A stretch of DNA of 64,000 nucleotides from CAZSMC01 sp964607755 (GTDB taxonomy: Bacteria; Zhuqueibacterota; Zhuqueibacteria; Residuimicrobiales; Krinioviventaceae): the NCBI GenBank assembly GCA_964607755.1, contig CAZSMC010000002.1, positions 108,268-172,267 on the forward strand, in the 5' to 3' direction. The notes under the pieces were generated by a model. It saw only the letters and a program-made list of their open reading frames with translations, was not told where the DNA came from and ran no database searches. Positions 27,395-35,924 of this stretch are shown in pieces (the stretch's first letter is position 1; every line of letters begins with the position of its first letter). Made by a program: the position numbers and the translations under genes.

Positions 27395-28674
27395 TTGACG
27401 AGCACCATTTTGCGAGTAATGTTTTGTGATTCTGTGCTGAGGCAGTAGAAATAGATGCCGCCTGGAACCGGCTTGTTCAAGTTATCCGTCCCGGACCATA
27501 AGAAGCGGTGTGTGCCTGGCTGAACAACCCCGTTAACAAGCGTTCTCACATATCTACCGTTTGCAAAATAAATATCGAGACGCACATGCTGCTCTTCTGC
27601 CAGCGAAAACTCGATAGTTGTTGCATTATTAAAGGGATTTGGATAGTTATCCTGAAGGATAAAAGATGGTGTTTGCTCGCGGTCGTTAACCACAGTCATA
27701 GGTGGGCGGACAATATATTTCTCGAATGTGCCGCGGACATCACCGTTTTCATCCTTTCCGCCAAACACGTAAATCATACCGTAATCAGAATATGGCACAT
27801 AAACCGCCATGGCCCCGGCACGCGGTTCCTGTAAAGGAATACTCTGTTCAATCGAGTAACTGAAACCTGTTGCCTGGAATTTTTCTACAGAAGCGAGCGC
27901 CTTGTGCGATTCGTTATATCCACCAATGATATAGATATTACCCTCTCTGGTGATGACAGCGGCGCTGGCAGCTCGCGGCTGCTGCAGCGAGGGATGCACA
28001 GTTTCAAGTTTGTGACTCGACACATAATACGTCATAATATCTCTGGATACACCGTTACGCACGCCGCCAAAAAGAAAAAATTGATTTTTAAATTTTACTG
28101 AACTTTGCTGGTACGGCGGCACGCCTTTGAACCATTCTTCGGCTACGGTTATTGACTGTTTTTTAATATCAAATTCAACGGCGTATGGCAGGGGAGTATC
28201 AAGGCCTGCATATCCGCCGAACAGATAAAGCTTGTCACCAACAATACCACCGGTGGCATCGATTCGGTTTAGCCTGCCGTCAGTGTGTTGCATCCTTTCA
28301 TCAGTATCGGACCAAAACTCTGAATTGACCACATTTTCATAGCGAAAACCGGTCGCACCGCCAACGAGGAAAATTTGATCTTGAAAAACATCGGCAACAA
28401 AATTGGCACGCGCAACCTGCATGTGACCGGCAACTTTCCAGCGCGCGTCCTTGCGAGCAAACGGATCGAACCGTTGAATGACATCTATCGGAGCTTCCGT
28501 AGAATCGGAATAACCGCCAAAAATGTAAACCGCATCGTTAAAATAAACTGCCTGCCCACCGGCAACGGGTACCGGCATGTTGCCGTCTATTTCCCATTCC
28601 TGGTCGTATTGCGCCAAAAGCGAACTGATTGACAAGAAAAAAATGAAAGGAATTTTTAGATATGTATTTTTCAT
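27391..28674 (-). CDS. Secreted Kelch-repeat protein with type IX sorting domain
   Basis: The 427-aa product has a signal peptide (IPFIFFLSISSLLA). Six Kelch-like blades follow, each with a hydrophobic run then GG: YIFGGYS, FLVGGAT, YLFGGYA, FLFGGVR, YIIGGYN and YVFGGKD. The C-terminus is a FlgD-like type IX sorting domain (DNYPNPFNNATTIEFSL ... LVNGVVQPGTHRFLW ... ITRKMVLVK). The propeller probably binds a ligand at the cell surface. The gene follows the PEGA kinase by 72 bp and overlaps the TPR gene by 4 nt. Confidence 0.86.
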   Translation of the reverse strand: MKNTYLKIPFIFFLSISSLLAQYDQEWEIDGNMPVPVAGGQAVYFNDAVYIFGGYSDSTEAPIDVIQRFDPFARKDARWKVAGHMQVARANFVADVFQDQIFLVGGATGFRYENVVNSEFWSDTDERMQHTDGRLNRIDATGGIVGDKLYLFGGYAGLDTPLPYAVEFDIKKQSITVAEEWFKGVPPYQQSSVKFKNQFFLFGGVRNGVSRDIMTYYVSSHKLETVHPSLQQPRAASAAVITREGNIYIIGGYNESHKALASVEKFQATGFSYSIEQSIPLQEPRAGAMAVYVPYSDYGMIYVFGGKDENGDVRGTFEKYIVRPPMTVVNDREQTPSFILQDNYPNPFNNATTIEFSLAEEQHVRLDIYFANGRYVRTLVNGVVQPGTHRFLWSGTDNLNKPVPGGIYFYCLSTESQNITRKMVLVK

Positions 28675-28746
28675 ATAATTATTTTAAATAATTCTGTATT
28701 AAAATATCTAAACACTTTGTTAATGCAAAATCTATACCTGCTAATA

Positions 28747-30303
28747 TCAATTTTCATCTTCAAAATCAATAACACGCTCAAAATTCAGCTTATAAAAAAG
28801 CGTTTCCTGTTTTGAGACAGTTATATTTTCCTCAATCTTTCCATATCTTTTATTTTCAATAGCTAAGCGGTGTTTTCCCGGCGTTAGCAGTATCGGCTCT
28901 GCAAGCGGCGTCTGGCCTTTAAATTCATCATCGATGTAAACATCTCCCCAGGGGTAAACCCGGGGGATAAAATAGCCGAACAAGCTATCCAAATTCACGC
29001 TCACTGTTTGCGTTTTATTCGGACTGATGCGAATATTTTTCCTATACTCCGGATAATTCGGGTGCTTTAACTGTAACGCATATTCACCGCCAGCCAGCCG
29101 CACCGGACTCTCCCAGGGCGTTCGGTCGATTATGCTCGTATCAATGTACACATCCGCCCATGGAAGACACCGTACAAAAAGCTCTCCAAAACCCGGCATG
29201 GGTTCCTGTTCCGATTCCTTTATCGTATTCTTCGAGACCAGTTGCTTTTCAGTCTCAGGTTCTGTGCTTGGGATTTTTTCTTCATGCGACTTGCTTTCAT
29301 TCACTTTTTCCTGCTGAACAGAATCCGGTGCCGCAGGAATGCTCACTGACTGTTCGGTTTGGCCAGGATTGAAAATCATCCAGGCGGCTACGAACACAAC
29401 CATAAGCAATGCGGCGGCAGGAGCAATCCATTTTTTCTGTGCCGAAACATGGACTTGCTCTGGGGGCCCGGATTCCTCAGTTGTGACCGTTGTGGATTCA
29501 GCACCCAATCGCTTTAAAATCTCTCTCGCTGATTCAATGCGCTGTTTTTTATTGCGCTGCAGTGCCGCTTTGATGACATCGCACACCGGTTCTGGCCAAT
29601 CCGGTTCCGTTTCGCATGGCGCTTTACCGGATAAAATGTTATTGAGTGTGGCACCGACATCTTTTCCCAAAAAGGGATTGCGGCCGGCGTACAATTCAAA
29701 AGCGATGATGCCGAAAGAAAACATATCCGATTGCGCTGTGAGTTTTTCTCCGCGCACCTGCTCCGGCGACATATAACTCGGTGTGCCAACGATCGACGTT
29801 TGTGCTGTCATCGATGCATCACCTTGAACCAGTGCCAGACCGAAATCAGCAATCTTGATCTCATTGCGATCATTGACAAGGATATTTTCCGGCTTGAGAT
29901 CGCGATGAATGACGTTGTTGTTGTGAGCATACTCTAATCCGCGGGCAATCTGAATCAGAAAATCGAGTTTTGTCTGGTTGCTGTCAATGCCATCTGACAT
30001 CGCATCCCGAAGCGTCCGGCTTTTAAAATATTCAAACGATATGTAAAAGAACTGTTCGTACGTGCCAAAATCCAGCACCCGGATAATATTCGGATGCTCA
30101 AGCTGGGCCAATATTTTGGCTTCCCGCTGAAACCGTTCCAGAATGCTCGGATCGGTTATACGAGATTTGTCCAGCGTTTTCAGCAGAATCTGCGTATCTA
30201 AATAGATGTGATGAGCCAGGTAAACGCTCGTGCCGTCATCCTTCTTCAGGCACTCGATCACATCAAACTTGTCAAAGAGTCGTTGTGAATGATTCGTGCT
30301 CAA
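28747..30303 (-). CDS. Membrane Ser/Thr protein kinase with two PEGA domains
   Basis: The 518-aa product has a Hanks-type kinase domain at residues about 12-270: catalytic loop HRDLKPEN, DFG, a SPEQ activation segment and the ATP-site lysine in ILLKTL. The glycine-rich loop is atypical (LKKDDGTSV). One membrane helix (IAPAAALLMVVFVAAWMIF, about 290-310) leads to an acidic linker and two PEGA domains (LPWADVYIDTSIIDRTPWESP and YPWGDVYIDDEFKGQTPLAEP), predicted outside. Its start overlaps the stop of the sigma-54 activator gene by 4 nt. The kinase may therefore phosphorylate that activator, which has a GAF but no receiver domain. Confidence 0.9.
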   Translation of the reverse strand: MSTNHSQRLFDKFDVIECLKKDDGTSVYLAHHIYLDTQILLKTLDKSRITDPSILERFQREAKILAQLEHPNIIRVLDFGTYEQFFYISFEYFKSRTLRDAMSDGIDSNQTKLDFLIQIARGLEYAHNNNVIHRDLKPENILVNDRNEIKIADFGLALVQGDASMTAQTSIVGTPSYMSPEQVRGEKLTAQSDMFSFGIIAFELYAGRNPFLGKDVGATLNNILSGKAPCETEPDWPEPVCDVIKAALQRNKKQRIESAREILKRLGAESTTVTTEESGPPEQVHVSAQKKWIAPAAALLMVVFVAAWMIFNPGQTEQSVSIPAAPDSVQQEKVNESKSHEEKIPSTEPETEKQLVSKNTIKESEQEPMPGFGELFVRCLPWADVYIDTSIIDRTPWESPVRLAGGEYALQLKHPNYPEYRKNIRISPNKTQTVSVNLDSLFGYFIPRVYPWGDVYIDDEFKGQTPLAEPILLTPGKHRLAIENKRYGKIEENITVSKQETLFYKLNFERVIDFEDEN

Positions 30304-31787
30304 ACGTTACTCTTATCCTCTTGCATTTCTTTGAGTTTGAGCTGCACCCAGCGCACAGAAACGCCAAGCGATTTTGCTGTCTGGGTGCGGTTGTTATCGC
30401 ATTCTTTTAACCGGCTCATTAAAACCGATTGTTCAATTTCTTTGAGCGTGCCGGAAAAACATGCCGCTTTTTCGTTTTCTTCTAAAATGATATGTTCCTG
30501 CTGCAGCGTATCACCGTCACAAAGGATAAGGGCGCGTTGCAGTACATTTTCCAGCTGCCGGACATTGCCAGGCCAATGGTAGCTGGACAGCTTGTTCAAA
30601 GTTGATGGCGGTATTCTCATCTGGCGTCCCTGCCGTTTTACAAAATGCTGCGCCAGACTGAGAATATCGGACCGGCGTTCTCGCAGTGACGGCAACGTGA
30701 TAGGAAAAACATTGAGCCGGTAAAACAAGTCTTCGCGAAAATGTCCGTCCGAAACCAGCTGCTTTAGATTTTGATTGGTTGCAGCAATGATACGGCAATC
30801 CACTTTTTTTGTGACCGTATCGCCGAGCCGGATAATCTCCTGACTTTGTAGCACACGCAATAGTTTTGCCTGGGTTGCCGCGGAGATATCACCAATTTCG
30901 TCCAGGAAAAAAGTGCCGCCGGATGCGACTTCGAACAAGCCTTTCTTATCCGTGTTGGCACCGGAAAACGCGCCTTTTTTATAGCCAAACAATTCACTCT
31001 CCAGCAGCGTATCCGGGATGGAACCGCAAAACTGCGCCACAAACGGATTGTCCTTGCGGGCGCTCAATTTGTGAATCGCCCGGGCGGCCAGGTCTTTGCC
31101 GGTTCCGCTTTCACCAAGCAGCAGAACAGTCGCGTCAGTTTGCGCAACACGGTGAATCAAATTGGCCACTTTTTTCATCGCCGGACTTTCACCGATCATG
31201 TCCGGGATTTTATCGCTCTGTTCGAGCTGTTTTCGTAATACCTGATTTTCATCCTTGAGCGATTCCATGGTCATAATCTTGTCCAGCGACAGCGAAACAA
31301 GATTGGCAAAAAATTCCAGAAAAGCTAAATTCTCTTCTGTGAAATGGGTGCGGTCTTTACGGCTGTCCGCTAAAATGACACCCCAAACCGAATCGTCCAG
31401 CAAAATGGGCACGCCGATCACAGATTTTATCTGGTGAAGCTGCACGCTCTGAAATTGCGACACGTTCGGGTCGCTGGGAATATCATGGTATAACGTCGGT
31501 TTTTTCGAGTCGATGACCATGTTTAAAAGTCCGGATGAAAACTCGGACAAATCCGAGACATCCTGCTTTTTCACATTGCGTGCCGCAATAATGGAAAACT
31601 GTTCCTTTTCGCACCGGGCAAACAAACCTCGGTCGGCGTGCAACACCCGGATGACCACATCCAGCGCCTCGGCAATCAGGCTTTCCTGATACTGCGGCTT
31701 GTTGAGTTGCCGACTGAGACGAAGCAACGCCTCGAACTGCTCGTGTCGCATGGTATCGAAATTGTAATCGTATCCTTTGTCTGCCAT
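30300..31787 (-). CDS. GAF-domain sigma-54-dependent transcriptional activator
   Basis: The 495-aa product has an N-terminal GAF domain (residues about 25-175), then an AAA+ sigma-54 interaction domain with Walker A GESGTGKD, Walker B FFLDEIGD, the RREDLFYRLNVFP-type sensor region and WPGNVRQLENV. A Fis-type helix-turn-helix ends it (RTQTAKSLGVSVRWVQLKLKEM). The sigma-54 contact loop reads GAFSGA rather than GAFTGA; a serine is a conservative change. It shares 4 nt with the kinase gene and starts 2 nt after the lipoprotein gene, so all three are one transcript. Target promoters are not known. Confidence 0.92.
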   Translation of the reverse strand: MADKGYDYNFDTMRHEQFEALLRLSRQLNKPQYQESLIAEALDVVIRVLHADRGLFARCEKEQFSIIAARNVKKQDVSDLSEFSSGLLNMVIDSKKPTLYHDIPSDPNVSQFQSVQLHQIKSVIGVPILLDDSVWGVILADSRKDRTHFTEENLAFLEFFANLVSLSLDKIMTMESLKDENQVLRKQLEQSDKIPDMIGESPAMKKVANLIHRVAQTDATVLLLGESGTGKDLAARAIHKLSARKDNPFVAQFCGSIPDTLLESELFGYKKGAFSGANTDKKGLFEVASGGTFFLDEIGDISAATQAKLLRVLQSQEIIRLGDTVTKKVDCRIIAATNQNLKQLVSDGHFREDLFYRLNVFPITLPSLRERRSDILSLAQHFVKRQGRQMRIPPSTLNKLSSYHWPGNVRQLENVLQRALILCDGDTLQQEHIILEENEKAACFSGTLKEIEQSVLMSRLKECDNNRTQTAKSLGVSVRWVQLKLKEMQEDKSNV

Positions 31788-31789
31788 GG

Positions 31790-33019
31790 CTATTCCACAA
31801 TAAACGTTGCCGGTTTTGAGCGCGACCGGTTTTGAAACGAATCAACGCACCAAATTACCCAAAAATAATTGCCGCCGGAAATGGAATTATCCAATGTGGT
31901 TTTGAAACTGTCCGATGCGGCAAAGCTTTGTTGAAAAACCAACTGCGGGTTGAAAAAATCATCGGTATAAATTTCTAACACATAAGAGTATTCAAAACCG
32001 GGATTGAACGGTTTCCATTCAAAAGTCAGTGGATTTGTGATCGACTCGCCACCCAGCGGTGCACGGCACTCGATTTCGTCGAGTACGACACGTTCAATCT
32101 GCTCCTGGCCGAGTTGAAATGTTTCGCTGGATTCATCCTTGACAATGAGATCGAAGGGATACCCGACCAGCTCGCGAATGGAGGTAATACCCAAATCATA
32201 AGCTGAAAACGTGCGCTCAAACAGTTTTTCGCTCACATTGTATTCGAGTTCGGCATTTATCTCAAATAACGTGTTTTGAACAAATACTGACGAGATGTCT
32301 TTTTCAGGATCGGTGACATCGGCTTTGATTTCAAGTTGCACTGATTTTCGATCCGGATAATTATTCAGCACGGTGCTGATCATGTTAAAGTCGTGCAGGA
32401 TGGGAATGGCATTGAGAAAAAAATCCGTCTCGACCAATGGATCGTTCCCCCATTCCACGAAAACGGAATCGGGTTTATAGCCGGATTTTGACACCGAAAG
32501 CCACCCGGTTGTTGAAGCGACATCATCGAACCGGAACGTGCCGTCAGAAGCAGTGTGCGTAAATCGGCCTTCGGCGTGCCAGATGACTGTGGCGTTGACA
32601 ATTGGCTGGCGCGGAACTTTGACCGACTTGACCGTTCCGCACAGACAGGGATTTTCTTTTAACAGGATGTTTTGAGTGATAGTTTGTTGATCGCCCCATT
32701 CGATGTACGCGGAATCCGGTTGATAGCCGTTTTTACGAACCCATAGCCAGCCGTCGTCCGGTTCAAGTTCGGTAAATTGGAATTCGCCATCAGCATCGGT
32801 TTCAGTGACACGTTCGCCCGGATGCCAAATGACAGTCGCATCTTCAAGAGGCTGCTGAGGCGAGCGCTGTGCTTTGACGGCACCTTTCAATGTAACTGTC
32901 ACGTTGGTTGAATTGTGAGGATCAAGGGGGTTCTGTCTCGGAGCATCACAAAAAATAACGACCAAGATCGTCAGCAAGATGCCTCCCATACCCCGGATAT
33001 GTATCCGTGAAATTTTCAT
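31790..33019 (-). CDS. Lipoprotein with two carboxypeptidase-regulatory-like domains
   Basis: The 409-aa product has a lipoprotein-like signal (GGILLTILVVIFCDAP). Two similar repeats follow: 'DATVIWHPGERVTETDADGEFQFTEL' (residues about 60-115) and 'NATVIWHAEGRFTHTASDGTFRFDDV' (about 135-190). These are CarboxypepD_reg-type beta sandwiches, each closing with 'NGYQPDSAYIEWG'/'SGYKPDSVFVEWG'. A fibronectin-like C-terminus follows. It heads the operon with the sigma-54 activator and PEGA kinase and could sense or bind extracellular ligands. No enzyme motif is seen. Confidence 0.75.
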   Translation of the reverse strand: MKISRIHIRGMGGILLTILVVIFCDAPRQNPLDPHNSTNVTVTLKGAVKAQRSPQQPLEDATVIWHPGERVTETDADGEFQFTELEPDDGWLWVRKNGYQPDSAYIEWGDQQTITQNILLKENPCLCGTVKSVKVPRQPIVNATVIWHAEGRFTHTASDGTFRFDDVASTTGWLSVSKSGYKPDSVFVEWGNDPLVETDFFLNAIPILHDFNMISTVLNNYPDRKSVQLEIKADVTDPEKDISSVFVQNTLFEINAELEYNVSEKLFERTFSAYDLGITSIRELVGYPFDLIVKDESSETFQLGQEQIERVVLDEIECRAPLGGESITNPLTFEWKPFNPGFEYSYVLEIYTDDFFNPQLVFQQSFAASDSFKTTLDNSISGGNYFWVIWCVDSFQNRSRSKPATFIVE

Positions 33020-33135
33020 ATTTTTATGAACTTGTAATGGAAAGTACAGAAAAGTACCTTTTTTTCAAAATAAAAATTTCGGATTTTTAAGAACTAAACC
33101 CGGTCCCAACACAGGATGTCGGAGCATGCCTGCTG

Positions 33136-33290
33136 GCGTTCCTCCAGAGAATCTGGGGGACGAGAGAGATATGGAGTGACGGCACTGTGTGACGGCATGC
33201 GCTCACACAGTGAGCGCACTCCAAAACACTCCAAAACTACAAAAGGAACGTTGGTGTTCAATATCTTTTTTGCTAAATTACAAAATATTT
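33136..33290 (+). repeat. Direct repeat flanking the Y1 transposase region, left copy
   Basis: About 155 bp that recur with few changes at 34204-34370. The core holds a 10-bp inverted repeat, CACTGTGTGA then TCACACAGTG, and the shared phrase GAGCGCACTCCAAAACACTC. The left edge resembles the imperfect palindromes near 39884 and 41458. No coding capacity is evident. Confidence 0.8.
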
Positions 33291-33314
33291 CTCACCACGC
33301 CTATATTTTCATAG

Positions 33315-33374
33315 CCACGCGCTTTAGCGCGTGGATGCAAAGATAAAACCTCTATCTTTAGGGGCTTTAGCCCC
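33315..33374 (+). repeat. REP-like palindrome pair, left of the Y1 transposase
   Basis: Two perfect palindromes: CCACGCGCTTTAGCGCGTGG (33315-33334) and GGGGCTTTAGCCCC (33361-33374, within a longer CCTCT...AGAGG stem). Both are centred on CTTTAG. The pair recurs at 41330-41385, and in reverse order with altered centres at 33859-33915. Such pairs are typical substrates of REP-associated Y1 transposases. Confidence 0.85.
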
Positions 33375-33435
33375 AAGAGGTTTTGCCTCGATGAAATCAA
33401 AAAAAGCTATATAGTCAAATAAAAAGGGAATAATC

Positions 33436-33867
33436 ATGCCGTATGTACGAATTTGGGTCCACTTGATCTGGTCTACAAAAAACTGCGAAAAGCTGATCAC
33501 CAGTCAACTAGACCCGGCACTTTTAAAATATATTCTGAAAAACGCCTCACAGAAAAAAATATACCTGGACTGCATAAACTGTATTCAGGATCATTGTCAC
33601 GCTCTGTTATCATTAGGTGCCACTCAATCAATAAGTAAAGTTGCCTTTTTATTAAAAGGCGAATCCTCAAATTGGGTGAATGCGAACAAATTGATCAACG
33701 ATTATTTCGAATGGCAGGATGAACATCTGGCTGGATCGGTAAGTGAATCCATGGTGCCAAAAGTTCGAAAATATATTAAAAATCAGGAGGAGCATCATCG
33801 AAAAAAATCGTTCAAAGAGGAATATGAGCTATTTATCGAAAAGTACGGATTCAAGACGCGGGGCTAA
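33436..33867 (+). CDS. Y1-family transposase, IS200-like / REP-associated tyrosine transposase (RAYT)
   Basis: The 143-aa product is the usual size of a Y1_Tnp protein. It shows VHLIWSTKN at the N-terminus, the HUH-type pair in QDHCHALLSLG and the catalytic tyrosine context VRKYIKNQEEHHRKK. These enzymes cut and join single-stranded DNA at hairpins. There is no TnpB or cargo. Palindrome pairs lie on both sides in inverted order, and the stop codon (TAA 33865-33867) is inside the downstream palindrome. It therefore looks like a domesticated or REP-associated copy rather than a free insertion sequence. Confidence 0.9.
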   Translation: MPYVRIWVHLIWSTKNCEKLITSQLDPALLKYILKNASQKKIYLDCINCIQDHCHALLSLGATQSISKVAFLLKGESSNWVNANKLINDYFEWQDEHLAGSVSESMVPKVRKYIKNQEEHHRKKSFKEEYELFIEKYGFKTRG

Positions 33868-33915
33868 AGCCCCGTATAGTTGGGAGACTTGGAACCCACG
33901 CGCTGAAGCGCGTGG
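33859..33915 (-). repeat. REP-like palindrome pair, right of the Y1 transposase (inverted order)
   Basis: CGGGGCTAAAGCCCCG (33859-33874) and CCACGCGCTGAAGCGCGTGG (33896-33915) mirror the left pair, so the gene is bracketed by inverted pairs. The last three codons and stop of the transposase lie in the first palindrome. Confidence 0.85.
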
Positions 33916-34203
33916 CAATGAACGCCGCTTAATACGTAGAAAATCAAATTATCCTCTCATTTCCAGCCTCTGCTGGATACGCGTATTCGGATGTATTATT
34001 TCATCATATTGAAAAGTGGCTCTTTGTGTCACTACAGCCTACTCTTCCGTCACTCCGGCGACGGAATGCAGAGCGGACGCTCCCGCGTCCGGTGGGATTA
34101 TCCGCTGGTATTAGGAACAGATGAAACAGCTCGTGAGATAAGGAGAAGCTCATGTTCTGCAAAGCCTCCGTCTTCAGCACAAGACGCAGCAACGTCCCGG
34201 CTT
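33916..34203. other. Noncoding stretch between the RAYT palindromes and the right direct repeat
   Basis: No gene is seen. It contains small imperfect inverted repeats, such as CCGTCACTCCGGCGACGG (34059-34076) followed by GGACGC..GCGTCC (34077-34092). These resemble the palindromic debris at 39.9 and 41.2-41.5 kb. Confidence 0.5.
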
Positions 34204-34370
34204 GCGTTCCCCCAGAGGACTGGGGAAACGAGGGAGATATGGAGTGGTATGGAGTGCCGTCACTGTGTGACGGCATGCGCTCACACAGTGAGCGCACTCC
34301 AAAACACTCCAAAACTTCAAAAGGAACATTGATGTTCAATATCTTTTTTGTTAGATTATTAAATATTTTT
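34204..34370 (+). repeat. Direct repeat flanking the Y1 transposase region, right copy
   Basis: Second copy of the repeat at 33136-33290, same orientation, with a short duplication of TATGGAGTG. It contains the same CACTGTGTGA/TCACACAGTG stem and ends about 50 bp before the next gene's start. Confidence 0.8.
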
Positions 34371-34423
34371 AATTGTTGTCCACCATTATTTTACTTTTTC
34401 CAGCTTTAGATCAAACCAAAACA

Positions 34424-35542
34424 ATGAACATACTCTTACTCGAACCCTATTTCACCGGTTCGCACGCGGACTGGGCGCGCGGTTTTCAGCAGAACGGCCG
34501 GCACAAGGTGGACATCCTGAGCCTGAAAGGACAATTCTGGAAATGGCGCATGCACGGCGGCGCTGTGACCTTGGCTCGGCGTTTTATGGAATCCGATGTT
34601 CACCCCGAGGTGATTCTTGCCACTGACATGCTGGATGTGACCACTTTTCTCGCGCTCACCCGTAAAAAGACCGCCGGCATTCCGGTGGTTCTGTACATGC
34701 ACGAAAATCAGTTGGCCTATCCGTGGTCTCCGGATGACCGGGACATTGCCTACAAACGCGATCATCATTACGGTTTTATCAACTACGCTTCTGCGCTGGC
34801 TGCGGATCGGGTTTGGTTCAATTCGGCTTACAATCGGGACAGCTTTCTCAACGCCCTGCCGAATTTTCTCAAGCATTTTCCGGATCATCAGGATATCGGA
34901 AACGTCGACCGGATTCGAAACAAAAGTGATGTACGGCCGCTCGGACTGTCGTTGAAGCGATTCGACGCCTACCGGACGCAGCGACCGGAGGGTCCGCCCA
35001 TCATTTTGTGGAATCACAGATGGGAATACGACAAGAATCCCACAGATTTTTTCCACGCCCTCTTTCAGCTTGCCGATGAAGGATTTTCCTTTCGCGTGGC
35101 TGTGTGCGGCGAAAACTTTCGCCAGGCTCCGCAGGAATTTGAACAGGCGCGGTTCCGCCTCGGAGATCGATTGATTCACTTTGGTCATGCTGACTCGTTT
35201 GCCGATTATGCGCGCCTCCTATGGCAAAGCGATATTGTGCCGGTAACGTCGAATCATGATTTTTTCGGCGTGGCACTGGCAGAAGCGGTGTACTGCGGCT
35301 GCACACCGCTCGTGCCAAAAAGACTGGCCTATCCCGAGCTGCTGGCCGGGACAAACGATGACATTTTCTACACCGATTACGAGGATCTGGTTGCGCGATT
35401 ACGGCATCTTATTCAATCCGGTGTAAAAGTGAACTGCTCGCATATCGTCGCCCGCTTTGACTGGTCGAATATGATTTCCGATTATGATGATGCGTTAGAA
35501 CACCTCGTTCAAAATCATTCCGGTCAAGTTGATAAAGCGTGA
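34424..35542 (+). CDS. DUF3524 glycosyltransferase, tRNA-queuosine alpha-mannosyltransferase (QTMAN/GTDC1)-like
   Basis: The 372-aa product begins MNILLLEPYFTGSHADWARG and continues GQFWKWRMHGGAVTLA. These are hallmarks of the DUF3524 domain of GTDC1, the enzyme that mannosylates queuosine in tRNA-Asp of animals and some bacteria. A GT4-type nucleotide-sugar half follows (WNHRWEYDKNP, then SNHDFFGVALAEAVYCGCTPLVP). The start at 34424 removes a 17-residue AT-rich extension. It stands alone between repeat-rich DNA and the sensor kinase. Activity in this organism is inferred from the family only, and no queuosine synthesis gene is in the window. Confidence 0.82.
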   Translation: MNILLLEPYFTGSHADWARGFQQNGRHKVDILSLKGQFWKWRMHGGAVTLARRFMESDVHPEVILATDMLDVTTFLALTRKKTAGIPVVLYMHENQLAYPWSPDDRDIAYKRDHHYGFINYASALAADRVWFNSAYNRDSFLNALPNFLKHFPDHQDIGNVDRIRNKSDVRPLGLSLKRFDAYRTQRPEGPPIILWNHRWEYDKNPTDFFHALFQLADEGFSFRVAVCGENFRQAPQEFEQARFRLGDRLIHFGHADSFADYARLLWQSDIVPVTSNHDFFGVALAEAVYCGCTPLVPKRLAYPELLAGTNDDIFYTDYEDLVARLRHLIQSGVKVNCSHIVARFDWSNMISDYDDALEHLVQNHSGQVDKA

Positions 35543-35650
35543 AGATTTTGCAACCAATTCGGCTGGTTAGTGAACATTTTGCAACAAACACAATACGTTT
35601 AATTGTTATTATCATATTATTTTTTATAGATTTATTTCATCCTGACTTTT

Positions 35651-35667
35651 CTGGCACAACTATTGTA
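35651..35667 (+). promoter_or_regulatory. Sigma-54 (-24/-12) promoter upstream of the sensor-kinase operon
   Basis: CTGGCACAACTATTGTA matches the sigma-54 consensus (YTGGCAC-N5-TTGCW) at all key positions except GT for GC at -12. It lies about 260 bp before the sensor gene, which is followed by an NtrC-type sigma-54 activator, so autoregulation is likely. Confidence 0.7.
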
Positions 35668-35683
35668 AATTAAAAAAACAGCA

Positions 35684-35745
35684 CGGTGAAGTTCATAGCC
35701 GGGGGGAGGGAGAGAGATCCCGTTTTAGAGGGGGGAACTTCACCG
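35684..35745 (+). promoter_or_regulatory. Long hairpin just after the sigma-54 promoter (leader or small RNA)
   Basis: CGGTGAAGTTC (35684-35694) pairs perfectly with GAACTTCACCG (35735-35745). The loop is purine-rich (GGGGGGAGGGAGAGAG, then a GGGGGG run). It starts about 8 nt after the predicted transcription start. It may form a structured leader or a small RNA. No known RNA family is recognised. Confidence 0.55.
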
Positions 35746-35924
35746 GCTGAGTAAATAATTTTCGCTGTGATAAGGGGGGTACGAAATGCCTGACTCCAAC
35801 ACAACAATGCACGGTTTCAGATTTCAAAACCCATATATAACTATCAACGTTAAAAAATTGACTGAAAAAGTGGTATTCCCCTTGTTTTTTTCTCCAAAAT
35901 CATTCATATTATTAAAACAATCCC

